Positions 6,959 through 15,930 are shown, counted from the first letter of the stretch. The stretch: DNA of 17,642 bases from UBA4951 sp963652335 (GCA_963652335.1 CAVJSS010000014.1:1-17642), one strand, 5' to 3'. Notes: generated by a model from the sequence alone, not told the origin. Translations and numbers: made by a program.

Positions 6959-7870
6959 ATGCCTGACTTAAAAGATATTTTGCCTCAATTCAAAAGCGAT
7001 GAGACTTCTATCGATTCTTTGATCCTTAAGGCCAAAAAAGACAAATACATAGGCCCAAAAATCAAAGAATTCGAATTAAGCGATGATGAGATAATCCGCT
7101 ATTATCCGCTTTTGTCGGCCTATGCCGAAGATATGGAAGCCGAATCGGTTTGCCCAGGTATCGAAAATTGTTCCCTCCCAACCCCTCATTTCATCTCGAA
7201 ACTAAGGTTTGAAGACGGAGAATTGGTAAGAACCGTCGGATATTGCCCTTGCTATAAGAAAGTGGTCAATCGCGAAAGAGGGTTTATGGTCAAAGACTTC
7301 GACCGTTCTTTATTAAACGTCAGCGCAGCCAAACTCAAATACGGGGCTGGCAAGGAATTGCTAAAGACGTTTTTAAACGCAGCCAAAAGCGAATCCAAAA
7401 ACTGGTCGTTCGTATATGATCAAACGCAAGGCTCATCCAAATATATAATCCCTTATTTAGGATGGGCCAGCGAACAAGGCAAAAAAGTCGCCTTCGTCGA
7501 TTATCCGAAATTCGTCGAAAAGATAAACAAACTTAGCAAAATCAAGAATTACGACAATCCAGCCTTCGACCCTTCCAAAGAGGAAATTGAATTATTGGAA
7601 AACGTCAATGTATTAGCCATCAACAACTTTGGATCCGAATATAAATCGGATTATACGAGAGATACGATCTTGATGCCTATTTTAAGAAAAAGAAGCCTTG
7701 ATAAATCCGAAACGATAATCATTTCGTCCTTCGAAAGAAAGGATATCAAGGACCTCTATTCCGGAAACAACGCCTCTAGCAGGATATCTGTTAAAGAATT
7801 GGAAAACATCCTAAAAAACAATATTTTCAAAGAGACCGTTTTCATTCCGGGGATAGAAGAAAGATTCTAG
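6959..7870 (+). CDS. dnaI: Primosomal protein DnaI (helicase loader) with degenerate ATPase motifs
   Basis: DnaI loads the replicative helicase and normally is an AAA+ ATPase. The 303-residue protein keeps the two-domain plan: an N-terminal helicase-binding region with candidate zinc ligands Cys65, Cys71, His77, Cys96 and Cys98, then an AAA+ fold (about 130-303). The ATPase signatures are eroded. The Walker A position reads DQTQGSSKYII (154-164) instead of GxxGxGKT; Walker B reads VLAINNFG (218-224 region) with Asn-Asn where the family has Asp-Asp; and the sensor 1 position reads SSF instead of SSN. The frame is intact and the rest looks selected, so this is a divergent protein rather than an obvious pseudogene. 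I chose ATG 6959, which has GGGAG nine bases upstream. ATG 6950 would sit on that ribosome site. It pairs with dnaB; its stop shares CTAG with the opposing mutM-coaE stop. Identity rests on position after dnaB and on fold-level similarity. Confidence 0.82.
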   Translation: MPDLKDILPQFKSDETSIDSLILKAKKDKYIGPKIKEFELSDDEIIRYYPLLSAYAEDMEAESVCPGIENCSLPTPHFISKLRFEDGELVRTVGYCPCYKKVVNRERGFMVKDFDRSLLNVSAAKLKYGAGKELLKTFLNAAKSESKNWSFVYDQTQGSSKYIIPYLGWASEQGKKVAFVDYPKFVEKINKLSKIKNYDNPAFDPSKEEIELLENVNVLAINNFGSEYKSDYTRDTILMPILRKRSLDKSETIIISSFERKDIKDLYSGNNASSRISVKELENILKNNIFKETVFIPGIEERF

Positions 7871-9255
7871 AGATAACGACATTCATTCAATTGACGAAGC
7901 AGCTCTTCTTTTGAGCCATTGCCGGAAAGGATCAATCCCGATACGGCTCTGGCTTTTTTCTTTGGGTAGGACGAATTCAATTTCAAAGCCAAATCAGGAT
8001 CTTTTCCTCTTTCGATGATCCTTTTCCTTCTTATTTCCTCATCCGCCTCAATATAGATTATAAGATCGCATTTGTCTTCCAAAGGCCCGTTTATCAAAAG
8101 GGGCACATCAAGAAGGATTTTCCTATCTTTGTTTTTGTCTATTTCTTCATTGATTTCATTAATTACCAAGCCGTGGGTATATCCTTCCAAAAGATTCCTT
8201 TTTTCTTTGTCTTTGGTTATGGTTTCAGAGATTGTTTTCCTATCGACCGTTCCGTTTTCGATTGCTTTGGGATTGATATTGTCTTTGATCCAAGCTTGGA
8301 CGTCTTTTCTTTCATAAGCGTCCCAAACCATCTTATCGGCGTCCAAATGGAGATAGCCTTTCTTAATAAGATAAGAAGAAACGGTGGACTTTCCAGAGGC
8401 TATGGGACCAACGACCCCAATGATCAATTTATGGTATTTAGATGGCTGGCAAATCGGGCAAAAGAACGAAGAACGGCCTCCGATAAAGACTTTTCTTATA
8501 GGAAAAGAGCAATTCGGGCACTTTTTTCCTTCTTTTCCATAAACCAAAAGCTTATTTTGCATCTCGCCGCTTATTCCCTTTCCCGGATGAAAAGTCCTGA
8601 TCGTGGAACCGCCTTCCTTTATGGCTTCGTTTAAGATCCTAGCTGATTCCTTTATGATCGTTTCGCATTCGAAAAGAGTCAGATCCTTCCCTTTCGTAAA
8701 AGGATTTATCTTCGAAGCGAAAAGGATTTCCGAATCGTAGATGTTGCCAATGCCGGCAATCTTTTTCTGATCAAGCAAAATCTCTTTGATCGGCCTATTG
8801 TCCTTTTTTGTTATTTCGTTAAATTCTTTTCCGGGGAGATCAAACGGTTCTTTTCCTAAGTCCTTCAATCCGGTCTCATAAATCAAGCTCTCGGATTTGG
8901 CTAGATAGAAACCTCCGAATTTCCTTACGTCGTTATAGCTTAATCTCGTCCCGTCATCGAAAAAGAAATCGAGTATGTCATGCTTGTCGTTTTTTTCATC
9001 CTTCTCTCTTAGATAGAATTTCCCTTCCATCCTTAGATGACATTCGAAAGAATAGCCATTATCCAATTCGAAGATTATGTATTTTCCTTTCCTTTCGATG
9101 CTTATAACGGATGAACCTTTTAATATTTCCTTGAATTCCTTAGCTCCTGAAAAGACGTTTTTTTCACGATAAACGCTGACTTTTTCTATCCTTTTATTAA
9201 GAAATATGGGCTTTAAAACCCCTATAATCACGCTAACTTCTGGCAATTCTGGCAT
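7867..9255 (-). CDS. mutM-coaE: Fpg/MutM DNA glycosylase fused to dephospho-CoA kinase CoaE
   Basis: One 462-residue frame encodes two enzymes. Residues 1-271 are formamidopyrimidine-DNA glycosylase, which removes 8-oxoguanine and other oxidised purines: PELPEV after the initiator Met supplies the Pro2 nucleophile and Glu3, Lys58 sits in RKGKY, Asn171 in GIGNIY, and the C-terminal zinc finger has CPNC (246-249), Arg261 and CPIC (266-269). Residues 276-462 are dephospho-CoA kinase, the last step of CoA synthesis: P-loop GPIASGKST (283-291), HLDADKMVWD and LLDVPLLI (381-387). No stop or Met lies between CPICQ and the kinase strand LIIGVVG, so the join has no linker and no separate kinase start. 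The start at 9255 is fixed by the need for Pro2; AAAGGA lies nine bases upstream. The gene begins 5 nt after the polA stop and ends the dnaE-polA block. Both active sites look complete. Confidence 0.93.
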   Translation of the reverse strand: MPELPEVSVIIGVLKPIFLNKRIEKVSVYREKNVFSGAKEFKEILKGSSVISIERKGKYIIFELDNGYSFECHLRMEGKFYLREKDEKNDKHDILDFFFDDGTRLSYNDVRKFGGFYLAKSESLIYETGLKDLGKEPFDLPGKEFNEITKKDNRPIKEILLDQKKIAGIGNIYDSEILFASKINPFTKGKDLTLFECETIIKESARILNEAIKEGGSTIRTFHPGKGISGEMQNKLLVYGKEGKKCPNCSFPIRKVFIGGRSSFFCPICQPSKYHKLIIGVVGPIASGKSTVSSYLIKKGYLHLDADKMVWDAYERKDVQAWIKDNINPKAIENGTVDRKTISETITKDKEKRNLLEGYTHGLVINEINEEIDKNKDRKILLDVPLLINGPLEDKCDLIIYIEADEEIRRKRIIERGKDPDLALKLNSSYPKKKARAVSGLILSGNGSKEELLRQLNECRYL

Positions 9256-9260
9256 ATATA

Positions 9261-11861
9261 TCAATCCTTTGCGTCATACCAACTATGCCCTTCCCCTAAG
9301 GAAACTTTCAAAGGAACGGGCAAATCAATGGCGTGCTCCATTATCTTTTTAAGTTCTTCTTTCATTATGGATAATTCATCTTTAGGCACGGCGAAGATAA
9401 GTTCGTCATGGATCTGAAGGACCATTTTGGTCTTGTATTTGTTTTTATGAAGGAAATCGGATGCTTTGATCATCGCAATCTTGATCAAATCGGCTGCCGA
9501 TCCTTGGATCGGGGCATTCAAGGCCGCTCTTTTCGCAGCTTCCCTTTTGTTATATGAAGGATCGTTGATATCCTTAAAATACCTTCTTCTCCCAAACATC
9601 GTGGTCACATAGCCCTGCCTTTCGGCTCCATTTACTATCTCATTGAGGAATTCGCCGACTTTTGGATATGACGAATAGAAATTCCTAATGATCCTCCCAG
9701 CTTCTTGAGGGGTAGTCCCTATCTGTTCGGATAAGCCATATACGGTAGAGCCATAAATGATCGCGAAATTGACGGCCTTGGCCTTCCTTCTCATTTCAGG
9801 AGTGACCTCTTTGACATTGAAGATCTTGGCAGCCGTTTGGGCATGGACATCCTCACCAGATTTGAATAGATCGATATAATCCTTAGAACCCGCCATCGAG
9901 GCCAAAATCCTAAGCTCGATCTGCGAATAATCGAAGCTAAGCAAGGAAACGTCATCGTTTTCGTAATGGAACGCTTTTCTGATCATCCTCCCTTCCTCGT
10001 CTCTTGCCGAAATGTTTTGCAAGTTGGGAGAGGATGACGATAAGCGGCCGGTGGAAGTTTGGGCTTGATTGAAATAGGAATGGATCTTCTTATCGTCTTT
10101 CGTATGGACTATAAGCCCATCGATATAGGTCGAAACCAGCTTTGCGTATTTCCTATATTCCAAGATTTTGTTAACGATAGGATGCTCGTCTTTTATCAAA
10201 GAGAGATCATCGACCGAGGTCCCCCTGTTTTTGTTGGATCTCAAGCCTAATTTGTCATAAAGGATGGAGGCCACTTGCTTAGGCGAATTCGGATTGAATC
10301 TCTCTTTGGCCAATTCATAGATCTCTTTTGCGTCCATATCCCTTTTATCGATGAATGTCTTTCCGATTTCCTTAAGCTCATCGACGTTCAAAGGGAATCC
10401 CTCCTCTTCCATTTCGGAAAGGACCTTCATCAAAGGGATCTCGATCGAGCGATATAAAGACAAAGCCTCGTTGTCTTTAAGGGATTCGATTATCCTATCT
10501 AAAGAAGAATAGGCGAAATAAGCCATCTTAGCCGTCTTTTTCTTGTTATCGTCATTAAATAGCAGCCCCGAATCGTTCCCTTCGATATCCAAGCCCAAGG
10601 AACGATAGATCTCGCTAGGGGAAGAAGATACGCTGCTATCTAGCAAATAAGCAGACAAAAGGATATCGTCCTTTATCCCTTTGATCTCAATTCCCTTTTT
10701 ATTCAAAGAATAGATGGTCGCTTTCCCATCATAGACGATCTTTTCGATCTTCTCGTTTTTTAACAAAGAGAGAAGTTTTTCGTCCTTGGCTAGATCGTTC
10801 ATATCGACATAAACGGTTTTCTCTCCATTGGATAAAGCCATCCCAAGCGGAGAAACGTCATGATATTGGTCAAAATCCGTATCCAACGACAAAGAAAGCA
10901 AAGAGGCATCCTCGAATTCGATAGGCATCTCTTTGACTTCCTTATATTCGAAAGAGGAAGATCCGTCTCCTTTCTTCAAAGATGTCGGCAATCTATTCAC
11001 CAATTGCCTCAATTCGTATTTCTTGGCGAATTCGTTGATCTTTTCGAAGCTATATCCTTCGTAAACGCAGTCCTTCAAAGAAAAAGGCAATTCCAAATCG
11101 GTGCGGATCCTAGCCAAATCATAACTCATCTTAGCTGATTCCCTACCGTTTATAAGTTTCTCTCCCAACTTCCCTTTCATATTCGGCGCAACATCCAAAA
11201 TGGAAGGCAATGTCTTATATTCGTTTATGAGTTTGACCGCGGTCTTTTCCCCGATGCCATGAACCCCTGGGTAATTATCGGATGAATCCCCGACCAATCC
11301 TTTGAAATCAACGACCTGAGACGGAGAAATCCCAACTTTTTCCTTCAAATAAGCCTCGTCATATTCTTCCATGTTCGACAATCCGGTTTTAAGAAGATAG
11401 ACTTTGGAATTCTTATCGATCAATTGGAGATAGTCATGATCAGAAGTATATATTTTCACTTCGTATCCATCTTTGGAAGCCAATTTGGCGATGGTGCCGC
11501 AGATATCATCAGCCTCCACCCCGCTTTGCTCATACCATTTGATATTCAAAGAATCCAAGAATTCCCTAGCGATCTTGAATTGGGGGCAAAGCTCAGCCGG
11601 AGCAGGTTTCCTATTGGCCTTGTAATAATCGTATTTGCTTCTTCTGAAAGTCGGACCTTCCGCATCGAAGCCAACGAAGATCGAATCAGCAGGTTCCAAT
11701 TCCTTCAAGATCTTCGAAAACATGTTGGAGAAAGCGAATATCGCATTGGTCGGAACCCCATAGCTCGTCCTCATTATGGCAGTTGGATCCCCATACGCCG
11801 TGGCGTAATAGGCCCTAAAAAGCAACGAATTGCCATCGATGACAACTATCTTTTTTCCCAT
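9261..11861 (-). CDS. polA: DNA polymerase I
   Basis: Fills gaps and removes RNA primers in repair and lagging-strand synthesis. The 866-residue protein has a 5'-3' exonuclease domain (about 1-290: VVIDGNSLLFRAYY, VGFDAEGPTFRR, GVEADDICG, GDSSDNYPGVHGIGEKTA), a central remnant 3'-5' exonuclease domain and a family A polymerase domain. The polymerase motifs are SFDYSQIELRILA (motif A), RRKAKAVNFAIIYG (motif B, with the Phe typical of bacterial Pol I) and QIHDELIFAVP (motif C). The proofreading centre seems inactive: the first motif reads DTD rather than DTE, and the third, YFAYS, lacks its Asp. This loss is common in Firmicutes Pol I. The ATG at 11861 lies one base after the dnaE stop with AGGTGA inside the dnaE end; a GTG three codons upstream is possible but less likely. 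Translation is probably coupled to dnaE, and mutM-coaE follows. Confidence 0.97.
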   Translation of the reverse strand: MGKKIVVIDGNSLLFRAYYATAYGDPTAIMRTSYGVPTNAIFAFSNMFSKILKELEPADSIFVGFDAEGPTFRRSKYDYYKANRKPAPAELCPQFKIAREFLDSLNIKWYEQSGVEADDICGTIAKLASKDGYEVKIYTSDHDYLQLIDKNSKVYLLKTGLSNMEEYDEAYLKEKVGISPSQVVDFKGLVGDSSDNYPGVHGIGEKTAVKLINEYKTLPSILDVAPNMKGKLGEKLINGRESAKMSYDLARIRTDLELPFSLKDCVYEGYSFEKINEFAKKYELRQLVNRLPTSLKKGDGSSSFEYKEVKEMPIEFEDASLLSLSLDTDFDQYHDVSPLGMALSNGEKTVYVDMNDLAKDEKLLSLLKNEKIEKIVYDGKATIYSLNKKGIEIKGIKDDILLSAYLLDSSVSSSPSEIYRSLGLDIEGNDSGLLFNDDNKKKTAKMAYFAYSSLDRIIESLKDNEALSLYRSIEIPLMKVLSEMEEEGFPLNVDELKEIGKTFIDKRDMDAKEIYELAKERFNPNSPKQVASILYDKLGLRSNKNRGTSVDDLSLIKDEHPIVNKILEYRKYAKLVSTYIDGLIVHTKDDKKIHSYFNQAQTSTGRLSSSSPNLQNISARDEEGRMIRKAFHYENDDVSLLSFDYSQIELRILASMAGSKDYIDLFKSGEDVHAQTAAKIFNVKEVTPEMRRKAKAVNFAIIYGSTVYGLSEQIGTTPQEAGRIIRNFYSSYPKVGEFLNEIVNGAERQGYVTTMFGRRRYFKDINDPSYNKREAAKRAALNAPIQGSAADLIKIAMIKASDFLHKNKYKTKMVLQIHDELIFAVPKDELSIMKEELKKIMEHAIDLPVPLKVSLGEGHSWYDAKD

Positions 11862-11862
11862 T

Positions 11863-14800
11863 TCAATCACCTAGTGGCACGATTTTGTCGGCCACGAACC
11901 CTTTCTGCCCTTTATGCCCTTTAACCACCAATGGGGCGTCTTCTTTAAGATATCTATAAGATTCGGAATAGGTTTCGTTGAACAAAACGAAATTCATTTC
12001 GTTCAAATCGTCGAAGATGTCGATGAAAGCCATCCTGTTCCCTTTTTTGTTGGTAATTGACCTAACGGATTTCAAAACCCCTGCGACTTTGAATTCCTTC
12101 TTATTCAAGCAATCGCAGATAGGAAGGGCATTTAGCTCCTCGATCTTCTTTTTATAAAAGGATAATGGAGAAGAACTGATCATTATGCCCAAGGCTTCAT
12201 ATTCGGCGTTTAGGTCGATCCGAGGCGTATCCTCCAAAACCTTGATGGCTGGCTTTTCGATCCCGATATCCAATAAAAGGCCCATCCCATCGCTTCCTTC
12301 CAATAATTCCGCATATTGCAAAGCTACATAGGCAGAAGCCCTTAAAGTCGCCCGGTTGTATCCGAATTCATCCAATGCCCCAGCGTCTATTAGCCTAATC
12401 AGGCTGCTTTGGTTCAATCCGAAGCGCTTGGCCCTTAACGCCAAATCGAAGATATCCTCGTATTTCCCATTCAAGGTCCTTTCCTCATGGATCTTATCGA
12501 TGAGAAGGCTTTGGATGTTCTTTATCGATTTCAATGGGAAACGGATCCTTCCGTTTTCGTTATAAAACCCATCGATCGTCTCATTGATCGAAGGCAAAGA
12601 AAGGAAAATGCCTCTTTTCCTTAGTTCCGAGATGGCGTTTTTGAATTTTATGTCAGAAGCTGAAACAAAATCCAATATGGCGCAATAGAATTCATTCGGA
12701 TAATGGAATTTGAGATAAGCCATTTGGCAAGATAGGACGCCATAAGATACCGCATGGGCCTTATTGAAGCCATAATCCGCGAAGGCGAATATCAATTCGA
12801 ACAATCTTTGGCTAAGTTCCTCGCTTTTGTTGTTTTTTAAACACCCTAGAATGAATTTTTCTTTGTAAGAAGCCAATTCATCGATTTTTTTCTTTGATAT
12901 GGCCCTTCTAAACAAATCAGCTTCCCCTAAGGAGAATCCCGCCACCTTCTGGCAGATTTGCATTATCTGCTCTTGGTAGACTATGACCCCATAGGTAGAG
13001 CTTAATATCGGCTCCAATTCGGGAGTCAGATATTCGACTTTTTCCAAGCCGTTCTTCCTTCTCCCATAAACCGGTATCTGATCCATCGGACCCGGCCTAA
13101 AAAGGGCGATCAAGGCCACGACATCATTGAAATCGTTCGGTTTCACCTCATCGATGGCCCTCTGCATCCCGTTGCTTTCAAGCTGGAAGAGACCAACCAC
13201 TTCATGATTTCTTATCAAAGATATCGCATCCTTATCGTCATTTGGGATATCGGATAATTTGAGTGCGATCCCTTTTAAGGAAAGCGATTCCAAGCAACGA
13301 TCGATGATCGAAAGGTTCCTAAGGCCCAACAAGTCCATCTTCAGAAAGCCTTGTTCTTCCAAATAATCCTTTTCCAAGCATCCAACCAAGCCAACCATCG
13401 GATCGTCTTTGACAGGCATGCATCGATATAAAGGCTCGTTGTTTAAAATGATCCCGGCCGCATGCAAGCCCGCTTGCCTTGGCAGTCCTTCGATCTTCGA
13501 AGCCAAAGCCACGATCTCCAAATAATATTTGTCCGAATCGATGAGCTTTCTGAAATTTCGGTTGGTCAGATAATCATGCCTCAAGGAAAGCTTATCGTTA
13601 TCGATCGTGGAAATGATCAAAGATATTTCCCTATCCGGATAGCCATAAACCCTTCCAATGTCCCTTAAAGCTTCCTTGGCCATAATGGTTTGGGAGGTCA
13701 AAACGTGCCCAACCCTATCCTCCCTATATTTATTTTGGAGGTATTTGACGAGTAAATCCCGCTTATCATCGGAGAAATCGACGTCGATATCAGGCATCGA
13801 CAATCGTTCTGGATTCAAGAACCTTTCGAACAATAGGCCGTTTTTGATCGGATCGATGGTGGATATATCCAAACAATAAGAAACCAAGCTAGCCGGCCCC
13901 GACCCACGTCCAGGCCCAACCGTTATCTCGTTCTTTTTGGCAAAAGAGACATAATCCATGACGACCAAGAAATAATCGTCGTATCCCATCTGATGGATTG
14001 TTTTCAGTTCCTTGTCCAATCTGGAAACGTATTCTTCGTTTTCCTTGAATCCCAATCTTTCAAGGCCCTCGAAAGACAATTTTCTTAGATAATCTTCTGA
14101 GGATAGCCCTTCTTCGTTTTCGTATTTCAATAAAGATCCACGTTTCTTTATCAGCTCGAAATCGGTCAAAGAGATCCTTTCGGTCAGATCGATCTCGCTT
14201 CTTTCATAAAAGGAATCGACCTCATTTTCATTTAAGAAATAATCGTTTCCTGAAAGGCTCTTTATGTCCAAAATGATATGATTTTGGATCGCATCCGTTA
14301 TCAAAGTGACGATAGCATCGTCTTTTTTCGCATAACAGATATGCGGCAGGGCCACGATTTCATAGCTATATTCATCCGCGAATTCCCTAACAAAGGACAC
14401 ATAATTCGAAGAAGAAGGAAGATAAGGCAGCCCCAGATAGGCTGATTTAAGATCCTTAAGCCTTTCTATCAACATCAAGGCCGTCTCCTCTTTTTTCTCG
14501 TCGATCCTATCTTTCAAAAAAGAAGAACCCAAATCGTAGATTATGGTCAACCCTTCTTGATGTTCGCTTAGGGTTTTTAAAGGAATGGGCCCTTTGGAGA
14601 CTTCCAAGGCGATTTTCAAAAGATTCCGATAGCCGGTCTCGTTTCGGATAAAAAGGCAAAAAATCTCATTATCTATCTCGACTTCCATCCCATAAATAGG
14701 CCTGAAGGAATATTTTTCCGCCTTATGGCAAAACGGGGCCAATCCATTGAGATTCTGATAATCGCAGATCCCAAGGCTCCTATAGCCTTTCTTTTCGGCC

Positions 14801-14880
14801 AAAACGAAAATCTTGTCGATCGAAAGCCCGGATTTCAGATACGAGAATCCCGAATTGATCCTTAAAGGTACGAATGCCAT
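11863..14880 (-). CDS. dnaE: DNA polymerase III alpha subunit DnaE
   Basis: A replicative C-family polymerase of the Firmicutes DnaE type, the error-prone partner of PolC that extends primers; it has no exonuclease insert. Of 1005 residues, 1-200 form a PHP domain that has lost its metal ligands: the opening reads FVPLRINSGFSYL instead of the HxH form and ICDYQN replaces the TDH motif. The polymerase core is intact: GPGRGSGPAS (322-331), PDIDVDFSD (363-371) with two catalytic Asp residues, and KMDLLGLR (514-521) with the third. Finger and helix-hairpin-helix regions follow, and an OB fold (about 915-1005) ends the protein. The ATG at 14880 matches the family start. It has no ribosome site but a perfect TATAAT lies 6 nt upstream, suggesting a leaderless message. 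A TTG six codons upstream would overlap that box. The gene heads the dnaE-polA-mutM/coaE block and follows the nrnA terminator. PolC is not in this window. Confidence 0.96.
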   Translation of the reverse strand: MAFVPLRINSGFSYLKSGLSIDKIFVLAEKKGYRSLGICDYQNLNGLAPFCHKAEKYSFRPIYGMEVEIDNEIFCLFIRNETGYRNLLKIALEVSKGPIPLKTLSEHQEGLTIIYDLGSSFLKDRIDEKKEETALMLIERLKDLKSAYLGLPYLPSSSNYVSFVREFADEYSYEIVALPHICYAKKDDAIVTLITDAIQNHIILDIKSLSGNDYFLNENEVDSFYERSEIDLTERISLTDFELIKKRGSLLKYENEEGLSSEDYLRKLSFEGLERLGFKENEEYVSRLDKELKTIHQMGYDDYFLVVMDYVSFAKKNEITVGPGRGSGPASLVSYCLDISTIDPIKNGLLFERFLNPERLSMPDIDVDFSDDKRDLLVKYLQNKYREDRVGHVLTSQTIMAKEALRDIGRVYGYPDREISLIISTIDNDKLSLRHDYLTNRNFRKLIDSDKYYLEIVALASKIEGLPRQAGLHAAGIILNNEPLYRCMPVKDDPMVGLVGCLEKDYLEEQGFLKMDLLGLRNLSIIDRCLESLSLKGIALKLSDIPNDDKDAISLIRNHEVVGLFQLESNGMQRAIDEVKPNDFNDVVALIALFRPGPMDQIPVYGRRKNGLEKVEYLTPELEPILSSTYGVIVYQEQIMQICQKVAGFSLGEADLFRRAISKKKIDELASYKEKFILGCLKNNKSEELSQRLFELIFAFADYGFNKAHAVSYGVLSCQMAYLKFHYPNEFYCAILDFVSASDIKFKNAISELRKRGIFLSLPSINETIDGFYNENGRIRFPLKSIKNIQSLLIDKIHEERTLNGKYEDIFDLALRAKRFGLNQSSLIRLIDAGALDEFGYNRATLRASAYVALQYAELLEGSDGMGLLLDIGIEKPAIKVLEDTPRIDLNAEYEALGIMISSSPLSFYKKKIEELNALPICDCLNKKEFKVAGVLKSVRSITNKKGNRMAFIDIFDDLNEMNFVLFNETYSESYRYLKEDAPLVVKGHKGQKGFVADKIVPLGD

Positions 14881-14886
14881 AAAGGA

Positions 14887-14892
14887 ATTATA
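14887..14892 (-). promoter_or_regulatory. dnaE promoter -10 box, likely leaderless start
   Basis: The minus strand has a perfect TATAAT followed by TCCTTT and the dnaE ATG at 14880. Normal spacing puts the transcript start at the A of the ATG. No clear -35 box is seen; the upstream bases are the T-rich tail of the nrnA terminator. Confidence 0.55.
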
Positions 14893-14909
14893 AAGCAAAG
14901 GAAAGAAAA

Positions 14910-14935
14910 CAAAAAGAGACCCTAAGGTCTCCTTT
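14910..14935 (-). terminator. Intrinsic terminator after nrnA
   Basis: A 6-bp stem GAGACC/GGTCTC (14916-14921 with 14926-14931) and a 4-nt loop are followed on the minus strand by CTTTTTGTTTT-type bases... more precisely by TTTTTG, ten bases past the nrnA stop. On the plus strand CTTTT follows, weaker. It ends the ackA-nrnA unit just before the dnaE promoter. Confidence 0.8.
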
Positions 14936-14940
14936 TAAGA

Positions 14941-15930
14941 TCAAGCGAACAAATCGTCCAAGGCTTTGATGAGCTTAGGCAAATCGTCCAAGGAATCGAT
15001 TCTCGCCCCAGAAGCGTTCTTATGCCCGCCTCCCCCGAATTGGTTGGCGATCTTAGAAATATCTTCTCTCTTGCTTCTTATCGATATCCTCCAACAATAA
15101 TCCTTCGGATCCGGGTCTTCGGTTATCGAACACCAAGCGTTTATGCCTTCGATGTTGGAGAAGATATTGACCCCTTCCTTGCCTTGGATTGAGGTAAGGC
15201 CGAGCTTTTCTTGGACCACAGTAGGCAAAACGTAATACGCTACCCCATGTTCCGAGATGGAATAATGGGTATAAAGGTATCCTTTATAGGCCAAATCCCC
15301 GATCCCCTTCTCATACATCTGGAGATATGTTTCATGGGTATCGAAGCCGGTGGCGACCAATTTGGAAGCTATTTCGATCGAATGGCTGCCGGTAGAGGAA
15401 TACATGAACCTTCCCGTATCCCCGACGATCCCGATGAAGAAATATCTGGCGGCCTCGGCGCTTACCTTCTTTCCTTTCCAAAAAAGGCAGAAATTCGCGA
15501 CCAATTCGGCAGCTGAGCCAGATTCGAGCTCAACCACTTTCAAATCGGTGATTTCATTTGAAGATGGATGATGATCGAATTTGACGATCCTATCGGCGTT
15601 CTCATATCGAGGATCGGCGATCCTTTTCTTATCCCCCACGTCGGTGACGATGGCCAAAAACGGTTTGGAAAAGAATTCCATCGAGAGATTTTCGGCCTCA
15701 GGGAAGAGTTTCCCCGTGAAAGTCGGATGGGAATCGCCGACGAAATGGATTTCCTTATTCGGGAAATTGTCTTTAAGGAAGGTGACGAATCCCATCTGGG
15801 ATCCGAAGGCGTCGTAATCCGGCTTTATATGACGGAAGACGACGATCCTATCGTGTTTTTCGATCTCTTTCCTTATGGCTTTGTATGTTTTTTTGTGTTT
15901 TTTGGCCAAATCGAGAGCGGAGACAAACAT
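14941..15930 (-). CDS. nrnA: DHH-family oligoribonuclease / pAp phosphatase (NrnA-like)
   Basis: Likely degrades very short RNA (nanoRNA) and dephosphorylates 3'-phosphoadenosine 5'-phosphate, as NrnA (YtqI) does in Bacillus; the exact substrate here is inferred. The 329-residue cytosolic protein has the DHH phosphoesterase motifs: FRHIKPDYDAFGS (33-45, metal ligands His34, Asp38, Asp40), IVTDVGD with Asp97, and FDHHPSS with Asp119, His120 and His121. The C-terminal DHHA1 domain carries GGGGHKNASGA. Its ATG (15930) overlaps the last base of the ackA stop in TGATG, with AAAGGGA upstream, so translation is coupled to ackA. A GTG one codon earlier is possible. In Bacillus nrnA also lies next to dnaE, which supports this name over the related GdpP- or RecJ-type DHH proteins, which also have other domains. 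Confidence 0.92.
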   Translation of the reverse strand: MFVSALDLAKKHKKTYKAIRKEIEKHDRIVVFRHIKPDYDAFGSQMGFVTFLKDNFPNKEIHFVGDSHPTFTGKLFPEAENLSMEFFSKPFLAIVTDVGDKKRIADPRYENADRIVKFDHHPSSNEITDLKVVELESGSAAELVANFCLFWKGKKVSAEAARYFFIGIVGDTGRFMYSSTGSHSIEIASKLVATGFDTHETYLQMYEKGIGDLAYKGYLYTHYSISEHGVAYYVLPTVVQEKLGLTSIQGKEGVNIFSNIEGINAWCSITEDPDPKDYCWRISIRSKREDISKIANQFGGGGHKNASGARIDSLDDLPKLIKALDDLFA

